From positions 868,001 to 932,000 of the forward strand of contig JANFNE010000004.1 in the NCBI GenBank assembly GCA_024867545.1: DNA of 64,000 nt, in the 5' to 3' direction. The notes under the pieces are model-generated. The model was not told the origin of the DNA, searched no databases, and was given only the letters and a program-made list of their open reading frames with translations. Positions 1 through 10,294 of this stretch are shown piece after piece. Both the position numbers and the translations under genes were made by a program. Numbering within the stretch: the stretch's first letter is position 1; every line of letters starts with the position of its first letter. This DNA comes from Phytopythium helicoides (taxonomy: Eukaryota; Oomycota; Peronosporomycetes; Pythiales; Pythiaceae).

Positions 1-177
1 TCGTAACTTCGGTCGACATGCGCGGCCAGCCAGCTTCTTCCCGGACTACAGCGGGGCGTCACAGACGTATGCAGTTGAGCAGACTCTAGTCTCTCACTGC
101 GCGGCGCAGTGTTCCGCACTCGCCGTGAAAGCTACATGTATCTCGTTCGATATAGTGTAGCTACTGTGGTTTAAGAT
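1..177. repeat. Dispersed repeat copy A (~175 bp)
   Basis: This stretch matches 15239-15413 in the same orientation with scattered substitutions. Both copies start with TCGTAACTTCGGTCGACATG and share the GCGGGGCGTCACAGACGTATG and CTCGCCGTGAAAGCTACA blocks. The match is cut by the window edge, so the repeat may extend further upstream. It abuts a nitroreductase gene fragment here and an ankyrin-gene promoter in the other copy. It has no coding sense that I can see and is probably part of a non-autonomous mobile or satellite sequence. Confidence 0.8.
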
Positions 178-312
178 GATTTCACAAAGGTAGCACGTGC
201 TCGCTCGTGCCTGTGTCAGGCGGAGAATCTCGGTGAACGTCTCCTCTTGAATATGTGCTGTCGCGAATGCCTTGATCGCCTTGCGCGCACGGATGGCTTG
301 TCCAAAGGACAT
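178..312 (-). pseudogene. Truncated nitroreductase fragment
   Basis: Reading from 312 downward, the first 34 codons are clearly homologous to the start of the intact nitroreductase at 989: both begin MSF and continue through an RKA(V/I)K motif to EILRLTQ. In the intact gene an intron follows LTQ. Here the sequence runs straight into a peptide ARAST that resembles the start of exon 2 (RAPTS), so the fragment may derive from an intron-less copy. Homology stops within a few codons, where repeat copy A begins. With no FMN-binding core left it cannot encode an enzyme. The call of homology is firm; the retrocopy idea is inference. Confidence 0.7.
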
Positions 313-988
313 GTTGCGATCGATTCAGGCGGATTAGAAAATGATAATCATGTGATCGTGATATCCGACAAAGCAATGTAATGCCCGGCACAAAACGTAT
401 GCACAGTGAATGCGATCAGGACGTTTACGCGCTGCAAGAGCTGTTTCGTCATGCATGTTTTTGCCTCGGCAATGCTTTGTGGCGTGCGATTTCATGATGG
501 CGTGCGTCAACTATTTTGATGCGTCTAACGGAATACAGCAACGAGCGCCTTTCAGTGCGATGTGCAAACGAATCCCGATTGCAGAGACACCTGGATGCGT
601 AGCAGTGGCTAGTGTCATGCAAGAGAGCTGAGCTCATCAATCGAGTTGCTTGGATCATGCGTTACGCTGTAGTTGGGACCACTTTTGCTGACGGATTCCA
701 TGCCGTGTTCACGGGCACCTGGTCACAGCTGATCTCCATATTTTGCAGCATGCTCCCATCATCAGCATGACTTACTTCACCACGTAACGTCACGCACAGC
801 CAATCAGAGCGTACACACTGCGTCCCGATTATCTGGGCACGAGAGGCAAACAAATCGCGTCAACTGGCGCAATTTTGTAGCCACACTGTAACGACAATGC
901 TGCCTCGCGGCAATTCGCCAAGCTTGGCCATTCCCAAATATCCCGTCTCACGCACACTCCAGCTTCTCCACCACCAAGCCCAACCACT
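313..988. other. Intergenic, no gene recognised
   Basis: I find no convincing coding sequence or RNA gene in these roughly 680 bp. The last 100 bp are pyrimidine-rich and must contain the promoter and 5' UTR of the nitroreductase that starts at 989. Confidence 0.5.
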
Positions 989-1811
989 ATGAGCTTCGCC
1001 GACGTCATTCGCAATCGCAAGGCCGTCAAGGAGTTCGCCTCCACGCCCATCCCCGACAAGACGCTAGCCGAGATCCTGCGACTCACCCAGGTAATGTCAT
1101 GCTCTTGTCATTGTAGCCTTTATCGTAGCGCGGACCTAATCCATCCATTTCATTTTCGCTCAGCGAGCCCCCACAAGTTTCAACACGCAGCCGTACTCGG
1201 TCGTCATCGTGCGCGACCAGGACATCCGTGACAAGCTCTCCGAGAAGATGCTCGCGGCCAACATCGGCAAGGTCAAGGCCGCCCCGGTCATCGCTGTCTT
1301 CGTTGCTGACACTGGTACGTTGAAATCGTGTGAGAGCTTACTAGATTTATGACAGGGGATTCTCATCGCCTTGGTCTGACCGATAGAGCCGAACCTCCGC
1401 ATCCCGCGCATCCAGGAGCTCATGCGCGAGTCGGGAGTGCCGCCTTTCGTCGTTGACATTGTCCCTGGCGCCGTCAAGACGTTCTCGCAGCACGAGCTCC
1501 CTGAGGACGCTCCCAAGCCGCTGAACGCCCCCACCGTCGCCTGGGCCTTCAAGCAGACCTCGCTTGCGGCCGCCACGCTCCTCTACGCCGCTCAGGGAGA
1601 GGGTGTGTCGACTTGTCCGATGGAGGGTTTCAACGAGGCTGGTGTGCGTGAGGTGCTGGAGATCCCGGAGCGCTACAAGGTGTCGATCGTTGTTGCGCTT
1701 GGGTACCCTAAGGAGGGCTACCAGTTTTTCGACACGGCTCGTCTTCCTCCCACGGAGGTGTTCTACGAGGGCAAGTTCGGTGCCTCGAGCAGCAAGATCT
1801 TTGAGGCTTAG
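989..1811 (+). CDS. Nitroreductase family protein (cytosolic-type)
   Basis: Three exons are inferred: 989-1090, 1164-1314 and 1387-1811, with GT-AG introns of 73 and 72 nt that keep frame and give 225 residues. The protein fits the FMN-dependent nitroreductase family, which uses NAD(P)H to reduce nitro compounds or quinones. Visible family features are the N-terminal RKAVKEF motif, RAPTSFNTQPY (FMN/substrate region, near residue 35), and the C-terminal half with WAFKQTSLAA, GVSTCPMEGF and ALGYPKEG, typical of the FMN-binding fold. There is no targeting peptide. A paralogue with introns at the same two positions lies on the opposite strand at 2057-3012, so this is a local duplication. The family assignment is firm; the substrate is unknown. 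Confidence 0.9.
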
Positions 1812-2056
1812 ATTGTTTTGCCGTAGCGTTGGTGCTTTGCACCATGTAACAAATGAAGGAGCCTCGAGCTTACTCGTGGATCGTTCAGTTGCTTTCAGCG
1901 CTCTCTTTGTTGTTGGCCTGAACAAGTGTTTTGCCTGTCATAGATACCTGCAGATATCGCTGCGTAAGGGATGCAAAATGCAGTGGGCTTTGCCGATCAT
2001 ACGGTGGCTCCATTTTCATGAGCTGCTGCATCTTAAGCAGCAGCGTGCAAACTCGT

Positions 2057-3012
2057 CTACTTCTTGCCCGAGAAGATTTTTGCGCTGGAATTGCCAAACT
2101 TGCCGTCGAAAAAGACCGCCTCCGGTGGCAGTCGCTTCGACTCCTTCGTCTGTGCAGCAGTCTCCTGGGGGTAGCCGAGGCAGATCACGACGGGGATCGC
2201 GTACCGGTCGGGGATGTCGAGCGCATGCTTGAGGCGGATCTCGTCAAAGCCCTCCATGGGGCAAGTCGCCAGTCCATGGGCCTGAGCCGCGATCAGGAAC
2301 GAGGATGCAGCGAATGCCGTCTGCTTGAAAGACCACGCGATGGTCGGCACATTGGTCGGCACAGCCTGCAGCGGAGACATGAGCGTCGAGATGCAGGAGC
2401 GGATGGCGCCCCCGAGGTGTCCCTCTCCACCAAAGAGCCGCACGTAGTGCGGGAGGTTGCTGATCGCGGCCGCGGGCTCGCCGTTCTCGTGCATGAGTTG
2501 TTGGATGTGCGGCACGCGGCGACTAGGCTCTGTCTCGCACCATCCGCATCAGCAACACTAAGCATCCAGTCCGTCAACCGCGCCCAAAGCTCCCACCGAC
2601 CGAGATCCGCTGCGAACACCGCGACGACCGGCGCCTGTTTGACCTTGGTGGCGTTGCTGGCCAGCATCGCGTCGGCGATTCGCTCTCGGTCCGCCTGCTC
2701 GCGCACCACCACACACGCGTACGGCTGCATGTTGAATCCGCTGGGCGCGCGCTGGTAATCGCGGCAGCAGCTCGGTCAGCTCCAGCAGCAGCGCCTCCAA
2801 GCATCAGCAGTCGCGCCACCGACCTGCGTGAGCCGCAGGATGTCGGCCAGCGCCTCGTCCGGCACTGCATCAGGCGCGAACGCCTTCACGGCGCGCCGCT
2901 CGCCCAGCAGCCTGCGCAGCGCTCGCGCCACGTCGGTCGACAGCGCGGCGGCCCCCGCGCCGAGGCGAGCGCCGCGCAGCCGCGCCGTCGGCAGTCGCAG
3001 CCTCAGCGCCAT
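2057..3012 (-). CDS. Nitroreductase family protein with mitochondrial-type leader
   Basis: The exons run 3012-2824, 2751-2601 and 2529-2057, with introns of 72 and 71 nt at exactly the same codons and phases as in the gene at 989. The middle exon is 151 nt in both. Motifs are RRAVKAF, RAPSGFNMQPY, WSFKQTAFAA, GLATCPMEGFDE and CLGYPQE. I chose the ATG at 3012, which gives an N-terminal extension of about 30 residues rich in Arg, Leu and Ala without acids, as in mitochondrial presequences; an in-frame ATG at 3030 is also possible. The intact FMN core suggests an active flavoenzyme of the organelle. Compartment is inferred from composition only. Confidence 0.87.
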
Positions 3013-3158
3013 GTTGCCGATCTCGAACATTCGGGTGAGAAACGCGAGGCTGTTGGGCAGGTTTGGTATGACATAAGGGAGGTTTAAGGGTCCCCAGCCA
3101 AGCGTTCGCAGCGGCATTTCAAGAGCTGCAACCCCGGCGCCAAGCGACTCGAGCCGAG

Positions 3159-4160
3159 ATGACGGACCAGGCCAAGTGGCTCGGGCTCATGAAGTGGAGC
3201 ATGAAGTACTCGGACGGCACGGCGCCGTCGCAGGTGTCGGAGATCTCGGAGGACAAGCGCCGCTTCCTGGAGAAGGTGATGAACGAGGGCGTCGTGGACG
3301 AGACGGAGCGTGTGCGCGACGTGCTGCGCATTTTGGACGGCGAGGACCCGCGCGCAGTCTTCAAGCAGGACGCGGACGCTGAAGGAGACAGCGTGCAGGA
3401 GGAGAAGGCTAGCGAGGAGGAGCTCGACGAGTACAAGGAGGGGCTGCTGGACGAGCTGCTCTCGCGCATCGACCAGATCGACAACGCCATGAACTTCGTC
3501 AAGATGAACGGCCTCGCCACCATGATCGCGCTCATGAAGGAGAGCGACCGACCGCTCACGCGCGCGCTTGCAGCAGAGGTCAGCTCGGTCGTCGTGCAGA
3601 ACAACCCCTTCTGCCAGGACGCGGCTGTCAAGGTCGGGCTCGTTGAGGTGCTATGTGACCTCGCGCGCAACGACCAGGACACCACGGTCAAGGTCAAGGC
3701 GCTGCTCGCCATCTCCTGCTTGGTGCGGCACCACGAGGCTGCGGAGACGCGCTTCCTGTCGGCCGAGTGCGACGGGCTCGACGTGTTGCAGGGATTCCTC
3801 GCGACGGATACCGACATTCGGCTGCAGCGCAAGTCTCTATTCTTCCTGCGGTACCTCGTGCGCCAGTCACCAGCAGTCGGAGCGCTAGTGCTGCAGCCGT
3901 CGAGCGCGTACGTCTCATCTGCCGCTCGCTCCATCTTCAGCGACGACGTCGACCTCTGCGAGAGCGGCTTGGAGGCGCTGACTGAGTTTGCCGGGCTTGG
4001 ACCCGACTACGCCGCGCTGGTCAAGAGCCCCGAACTTGAGCTGCAAAGCAAGCTCGAGCAGCGCATTCAGCAGATTGACAGCCTCGAGGGTGAGGAGAAG
4101 GAGTTCATGGCGGAGGCGCGGAGAATGGCTGAGGACCTAAAGAAGCTGCTGTGGCCGTGA
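3159..4160 (+). CDS. Hsp70 nucleotide exchange factor (Fes1/HspBP1 family)
   Basis: A single-exon gene of 333 codons. The N-terminus (WLGLMKWSMKYSDGT, then a DKRFLE-like helix) is the conserved Fes1 N-terminal domain. The rest is predicted all-helical armadillo repeats, for example a QNNPFCQDAAVK stretch matching the typical 'NNP.cQ' signature and LFFLRYLVRQSP. Known family members bind the Hsp70 nucleotide-binding domain and release ADP in the cytosol or ER. There is no signal peptide or ER retention tail here, so a cytosolic Fes1/HspBP1 role fits. It is divergent from the nitroreductase, with about 145 bp between start codons. Confidence 0.92.
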   Translation: MTDQAKWLGLMKWSMKYSDGTAPSQVSEISEDKRRFLEKVMNEGVVDETERVRDVLRILDGEDPRAVFKQDADAEGDSVQEEKASEEELDEYKEGLLDELLSRIDQIDNAMNFVKMNGLATMIALMKESDRPLTRALAAEVSSVVVQNNPFCQDAAVKVGLVEVLCDLARNDQDTTVKVKALLAISCLVRHHEAAETRFLSAECDGLDVLQGFLATDTDIRLQRKSLFFLRYLVRQSPAVGALVLQPSSAYVSSAARSIFSDDVDLCESGLEALTEFAGLGPDYAALVKSPELELQSKLEQRIQQIDSLEGEEKEFMAEARRMAEDLKKLLWP

Positions 4161-4236
4161 AGGTCTAGCATGCTGGAAGCTAGCACGATAGAATAGCTCA
4201 ACACAGGATTTGGTATTTGAACAGACGAGTTCACTT

Positions 4237-5527
4237 TCACTTTTTCGATTTGAAGTACGTGCGCTGAAGCTTCTGGGCGACGTACGTAATGGTCTTGACG
4301 CCACCAGCAGTGGCGATGCCCTTAATGCTCTGCGACCGGCTGTAGCGGTTCACAATCGACGCTACTACCTTCTGCACTTGCTTCTTGGTTGCGGCACCGT
4401 GATGAATAGACGACTTGTCGGGGTATTTGGTGTGGAGGCGGTTGAGCACATTGGACGGGAGTGCATTGGTGATGGCGAGCCTCGTCTGCTCCTCTTGGTT
4501 GTTTGCGACCAGCACCCCATGGTCACGCGTCGAGCGCAGCAAAAACGGAGAATTCTGCAATATAAAACCAGCAGTCCAATGAGCTCAGGACAGCCAAGAC
4601 TGAAATCCGAACTGCAGCAACTGGTTACCTCGATCTTGCGGCGGTAGATGGCCCGGAAGGCCTCAAAGTTGCCGTCGACGATGTTTCGGACTTTCTTCGG
4701 GTTCTCACCAAACGTCATCCGGAAGTCCCCAAGGTACGAGATGCCAGCAATGCGCTAGACACGAGCACTTCGTGGTGAGTTATTTAGCAGCGTGTGCAAT
4801 TGGACAAGCTGCCGAGTGTACCATGAAAAGATCGTGTTCAGTGAACTTTTCCGGTAGACAGAGCAGCGCGTAGTTGAGTGCATGCGAGAGGTTCTGCGCG
4901 CTGGCGCTGTGAATCTCGTCGTTTGACGACAAGATGCTGACCTGCAGTCGATTTCAAATGAGCTCTTGACGAAACTTGAAGCAGCGACCCAACCCACCGG
5001 CTTGTGCATGCGGCCGCTAAGGTATAGCGTCTTCCAGTTGAGCAGGTCGTCGCAGAGCGTCTTGCAGCTCACGACGCCGTACTTGATGTACCTCGTTCCC
5101 AGCAGCTTGCCCGTCAGCGGGACCTGGTGCGTCACGCCACACGTTAATTGCCCAGGATCCCGCTTTCAGCTTGCTCGGACGCTGCTCACCAGCGTGTTGT
5201 AGTAGATGCCGGCGCCGTAGTTCTCCTGCGAGCAACCCCTCAGCAGCCGCCCCACGACGCTCAAGCAGCAGCGCTCCGCACCTGGAAGGCAGCCACGTTG
5301 GAGGCCCCCATGAGCCGCAGGAAGGAGTAGTGGCTCGGGTTGCGCGCGATATTGGCCGCGTGCCAGGCCTCCGGGTCGTCCACCGCGAACACGAGGTCGA
5401 CCATGGACGAGCTGGCGTCGTGGTTCTTCTGCTGGAAGACGCCCGAGCCGTAGGCCATGGCGAACGCCACGCGAGGAAACGACGCGTCCAGCGCCTGCGC
5501 CAGCGCCTCGCCCAGCGTCGTCCCCAT
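4237..5527 (-). CDS. TAM41: Mitochondrial phosphatidate cytidylyltransferase (TAM41/MMP37)
   Basis: Six exons: 5527-5282, 5225-5190, 5123-4998, 4941-4822, 4754-4629 and 4554-4237. All junctions are GT-AG and in frame, giving 323 residues. TAM41 makes CDP-diacylglycerol from phosphatidic acid on the matrix side of the inner mitochondrial membrane, the first step towards cardiolipin. Diagnostic motifs are YGSGVFQQ (nucleotidyltransferase GS motif), MVDLVFAVDDP with the catalytic acidic pair, the HYSFLRLMG helix, GAGIYYNT, KYGVVS and LYLSGRMHKPV. An upstream in-frame ATG at 5650 would overlap the divergent LRR gene, so 5527 is preferred, though no clear presequence then remains. A GTGTGGGCCACAC element lies 47 bp upstream of the ATG. 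Confidence 0.92.
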
Positions 5528-5573
5528 CGCCACCACCAGCACTGCCGCGAGCCATGGGCTAGACACGCAGCCG

Positions 5574-5590
5574 TTTCGTGTGGGCCACAC
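5574..5590. promoter_or_regulatory. Quasi-palindromic GTGTGGGCCACAC element
   Basis: TTTCGTGTGGGCCACAC sits in the 121-bp space between the TAM41 start (5527) and the LRR gene start (5649). It resembles the elements before the LYRM (20592), NDUFA5 (55527) and CBP3 (58098) genes, all mitochondrial. Its 47-bp distance to the TAM41 ATG is like that of two of the others. Function is inferred. Confidence 0.5.
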
Positions 5591-5648
5591 AAGTTGAACC
5601 CTCTCGAAGGCGATGCCAGCCGAAAGGGCAACCATTTGGAGAAAGGCC

Positions 5649-6983
5649 ATGGAGGTCGGCAGCTCGTGCCCGGAGGTGCCGACGGTGCGCGAGTATCAGG
5701 CGGCCGCGGGCTCGGCGAGCGGCGCGGAGGCGGTGGAGGGGCCCGCGGCCGCCGTGTGGCGCGCCGACTGCGACTTTGAGGTCGTGCTGGTCCAGCAGCG
5801 CGCCGAGACGCTGGACGTGAGCGGCAGAGGCGTCGAGGCGGTCGAGAGCGTGCCGGACGTGGCCGTGCTGTGCGTGTGGCGGGTCTGGAGGTGTGCGATG
5901 CACTGGTGGTGGGCTGACGCGATCGTGGGTGCGCAGCAATCTCTCCAACAACAGTATCGCGAGCTTGGAGGGTTTTTCCGCCCCGTCGACGCTCCGAGTT
6001 TTGTAAGCTGGATCAAGAGGATTGGGATCGGGTGGCTGCTTACTTTCTATTGATGCAGAGACCTCACCGAGAATGCGTTCAAGACTCTGAAAGGAGCCAA
6101 TATCCCGTCGACCGTTGAATCGCTGTAAGTGGACTTGGTAGCATCCTGGTTCCTGGACACACGACTAATGCCTGTCGTTGGTTTCAAATGATAGAAACAT
6201 GTCCAGGAATCCATTCTCCAACTTTTCGGGGTTTGAGTTTCCAGACCATTTGACTGAGCTGTAAGTCGTGACTGTATTCATCAAAGGCATCTTTGGCTTA
6301 CATCCCTTTTACAAAACATACTCCTGTTTTCCAGGACAATAGCAAACAGTAGCTTGGCGACGATGGAGAACTTCACTTTTCCGAATTCTCTCGCTACGAT
6401 ATATTTCTCGGCCAACCCGATCACGCGAGTTGCCGGAGTCGTGTTTCCGGAATCACTTCAGCACTTCACACTCACATCATCCACAACAGGAGGTGAAGAT
6501 GGTTCGTCCGTGCTCCAGGAGTTTGAAGTTCGAGAGACCGATGCAGAGCTCTTCACCACGCTCCAGACGTGGGATGTATCAACCACGATAGTTTACACTT
6601 GCTCCGACAGCCAGGCAAACCTGCGATACGTGCAGAACACAATGCTATGCGTTCTCACCGATGAGTTGTTCGCTTCCAAGTATTTTGGATCCACTAGTTC
6701 CAGTGGATCAACTGGCGAGAATGCTGGGGACACGGCAACTCTGCACAAGATTGTCGAGACGATGAACCAATCTCGGACATGGTTCATGATCATTGGAGGC
6801 ATTGTAATTGTTGGAATTGCCGTGGCGATGCTCGTGGTTGCTGTCGTATCAAAGAGGCGAGAAAAAGCCGATCGAGACCATTGGCAAGTTCCTGAAGAAG
6901 ACCGAAGCACAAAGCAGCTCCTTTATCAAGATACGTCTTCACATCCAGTACAAGAGGACAGCAGAGTCCCGATGTATATCTAG
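5649..6983 (+). CDS. LRR type I membrane protein without kinase domain
   Basis: Five exons: 5649-5869, 5937-6002, 6059-6124, 6195-6260 and 6335-6983, giving 355 residues. Exons 2-4 are each exactly 66 nt and encode one leucine-rich repeat (pattern LNLSNNSIxSLEGFSAPSTLRVL). All introns are phase 2 and split the same Leu codon. After the repeats comes a juxtamembrane module (ITRVAGVVFP, LQEFEVRETDAELF, VQNTMLCVLTDELFASKY) shared with the receptor at 7061-9940, then a transmembrane helix (MIIGGIVIVGIAVAMLVVAVV) and a basic tail of about 45 residues. No kinase domain follows. The N-terminus keeps a two-Cys cap but shows no signal peptide, so a 5' exon may be missing. It could be a co-receptor or decoy; that is inference. 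Confidence 0.8.
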
Positions 6984-7060
6984 ACTTTTGTACTAGTATC
7001 CTCCATCTTTTTTCATTTCAACAAGCATTTAATGTGAGGCTCATTATTCGATTCGTGTGT

Positions 7061-9940
7061 CTAATAGAACGACGTAATGCTCGTGGACGACACGTTCCCG
7101 ATTTCGTCCTCTATCCGAAGTAGTTGGTGAAGCACCTCACTTGCAGATGGCCGATCTTCCGGCTGGAATGCTCGGCACTGCATCATGAGCAAGTTCACCA
7201 AGCTAGGTGCGTCTCCGTCGACATTTGATGGCTGTTGTGTGCGGCGGGGGTTGCTAAACAAAAGAGGGATATCCGCGTCCTCCATCACGGCTTGGTTATC
7301 CGAAGGGCAATCGTACACATCCAGTTGGCTCAGTAAGATGCCAAAAGAATATATGTCAGACTGCTCCGTGTACTGCCGTCCGTCAACAACCTCCGGCGCA
7401 GACCAGACTGTCATGTCCAAATGGATAATGGCAACGTCATCGCTGGTTCGGTCATCCTGTCCCCCTGTATCGACAGCTGACGCTGACCACCGTCGCAGAG
7501 CGCTACAGCTCGTGAAATCCCCGAGCTTAACGTTCCACTGCTTGTCGAAGAAGATCTTTCGCGAGCTAAGATTGCCGTGAAATAGAGACGGCGACAGTGA
7601 GTGCATGTACTCGAGTGCGCGAGCGACGTCAATTGCAATCGCGAGCTTGCTCTTGTATGCCGAGGTCGAGTAAAACCAGCTCCACTTGGATGCGAGCGGG
7701 TTTTGCTCCTCTGTTGCGTCTTCCCAGGTCACAGCTTTCGAGGTTGCGTCGGCGAATGCTGTCGGCGTTTTGTTCATTCCGCTTACATTCGTGTCCCTAG
7801 ACTCCAATGCTAGCCTTCGTGCCTCAATCAGGTCATTCAGGTTGCCTCGGTCCATGTACTCCATTGCAAGCACAACCGATATTGGCCGCGACTTCTTCTC
7901 ACGCGGTCGTTCGACCACGAAACCCATGAAGCTGACAAGATTCGAGTGTGACAACGTAGAGCTTAAGTGAATTTCCTGCACGAATGCTGACAGCATCTTG
8001 CTGGTGGCACTGCCATCTCCCTCTTCCGGCTGTTCCATGTTGATCTCGAGGCGCTTGAGTACCAATCGCCCGCGACGATATACTGCAGTAAGGTAGCTGA
8101 AGCGTGAAGATGCCGATTCTTCGTCGTCGTTGTCTCCGTAGTGGTGCTCGTCTTTTGCCATCGGCACCAGTTGGTCTAGCTTTTCAAATGGGATTTCATA
8201 CGCGCTGAGGTTTCGCTCAAGGTACTCCAACGGCTCCGCGATGATCTCACTGCTGTCAAGCGGACGAGGTGACGATGCCATCATCCGATCTAGCAGGCGC
8301 TGTGTCTCCGCATCAACATCTTCAGAGTCACCATGCTGAGCGTGCCATAGTTGATTTTGTATGTTTGAAGACCCCAGTGACCCCGTACCTGAGCCACTCT
8401 TTAGTTTCGACGTGCTAGCATTCCAAGACCTTGTGGCCCGACGATGGGTCATTTTGCAACATGCGCACACACAGAAGAAAGCCGAAAGCACGCCAAGTAC
8501 CCCTGCTGCGACGATCAAAAACCAGGTGCGCGATTGTTCCATTGTCTCTTCCAAAGGCGGTAACACTTTCTCGACGCTTCCACTTGCACCGTCGCTCCCA
8601 AAGCCACTGCTGTCAAACGCACCGCTTGGTGCATCCTTCACCACTGCCGCGTACTTGGACGCAAAGTAGCTGTCGGAGATAACACAGAGCATCGTGTCTT
8701 GAACATAGTAAGGTGATGCCATTGGGTCTGAACACTCGAGAGTTGAAGTTGTCGACACATCAAAGGTTACTAAGGTCTCGAATAGAGTTGCATCAGTCTG
8801 TCGGACCTCGAATTCTTCAAGAACTGTAGTTAGTGTCCCGGAATCATACAGCGCAAGCGTCGATTCGACCGAGATTGTAGATGATGCGGATGTTGACACT
8901 GACAGGAGAGTCAGTTCAACGAGTCCTGAAGGGAATATAACGCCGGCAACTCGAGTGATCGGGTTGCTGGTAAAGTTGAGTGACGCGACCGAGCTCGGGA
9001 ACGAAAAGTTCTCCAACGATGCCAGGCTCGCATCGGATATAGCCCTGATCATATGCAATACGACGATGTGAGACGGATTGTAAAGTAAGGAGCAACATGC
9101 TTCGTACAATCGGAAGAGACCGGAAGGAAAACTGGCACCCTGGATCGATCCGATAGGGTTGTTCGAGAGTGTTCTGGCGTCGCACACGAATGAACATGTG
9201 AGCGCTCAGGACAATCAACAGTTGATAAAGTTTGTCGTACAATGTCTCGAGTGAAGTTGGAAAAGTGGCGTCATCGAGGCTACCGATTTCATTGTAGCTC
9301 AAGTCACTGGAAGCAAAGCAAAGGAAGAAAAGATGTCAGTCATGCTTCCTAATAAAGTAATATCGTTGGCACTGGTAGCATCGTACAGTTCGGTAAGCGC
9401 ATTTGGGAACGAAAACGACGCGAGCGACGTGATACTGTTGTTGGCGAGGTACCTATCGCAGCAGCAGCAGCAGCAGCTGATCAGCTCTCAACACTTGGCA
9501 TCAAATCGGTCACGACAAGCGTACAGCGTCGAGATGCTGTTTCCCGTCGCAAAGGACTGGACGATGTTGTTTTGCAAATTGCTATCATGAAGGTCACTGT
9601 CAGTGTGATATCTCCGCCTTCCTCTGCTTCAACGCAACGTAACGCACACGGTGCCAACAGCAGGCAAACTTTCGACAGCCTGAATGCCCTGGAACTCGAG
9701 ATCAAGGTGTGTAAGGCCGTACTCGTCGGTCGTGACCTTGACCACGGTCGAGTCCTCGCAGCCCGGCGGAGTGATCACCGCCGCGGCCACTTTGCTAGTC
9801 GTCGTGTTGCTCCCCTGGTACACCGTCGCCGTCGTCACATTCGTGCACTTGTCGGCCGTGTCGCCCACATCGACGGCGCGAGTGGTGCCCAGCAGCGCCA
9901 ACAGCGCCAGCAGCGGCCGCATCTTGTCGGGGCGGACCAC
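7061..9940 (-). CDS. LRR receptor-like TKL pseudokinase
   Basis: The exons run 9940-9648, 9596-9525, 9452-9387, 9306-9241, 9173-9108 and 9044-7061, giving 848 residues. The N-terminus has a signal peptide (MRPLLALLALLGTTRA, ATG at 9922 or 9940), then a Cys-capped region, LRRs encoded one per exon with phase-2 introns, the same juxtamembrane module as the gene at 5649, a transmembrane helix near residue 365 (FLIVAAGVLGVLSAFF) and a cytoplasmic TKL-like kinase fold. The lysine motif (VLKRLE) is present, but the catalytic loop reads HGN instead of HRD (codons at 7571-7579) and DFG is DFT (7511-7519). No Gly-rich loop is evident. Catalysis is therefore unlikely, and signalling by binding or scaffolding is inferred. 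It ends 77 bp from the convergent LRR gene. Confidence 0.85.
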
Positions 9941-10294
9941 CAGCTAGGCCCACCCGAGGCGTGCGCAAAGTGGCGAGGCCGCCGGAAGTGCGCGCGCAAT
10001 CGTCTGACTAGCTGAGCTCCTCGACTTGTATAATATGAACGAGTCTACTCAGATATGCAAGCAATTACAGATGGTACGACGTGTGATCATGACATTTTTT
10101 CAGCAATCATATAATGTGAAAGAGTACGCAAGTCAAATCTGACTTGTCGATCATTGTCCCATCGCGACCAGTTGACAGTGGCTTGATCGGATGGTTGTTT
10201 TGAGAGGTGGGTGGGTGAAAACGCAGGACACGTGCGCAGTGAGTCATTCGTGAGTAAGTGACATTGAAAGTGGGCCTTGACACAAACGATAGCA
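9941..10294. other. Intergenic, no gene recognised
   Basis: This 354-bp spacer between the start of the LRR pseudokinase gene and the end of the first ankyrin gene holds no coding sequence that I can support. The first part should carry the receptor promoter. Confidence 0.5.
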
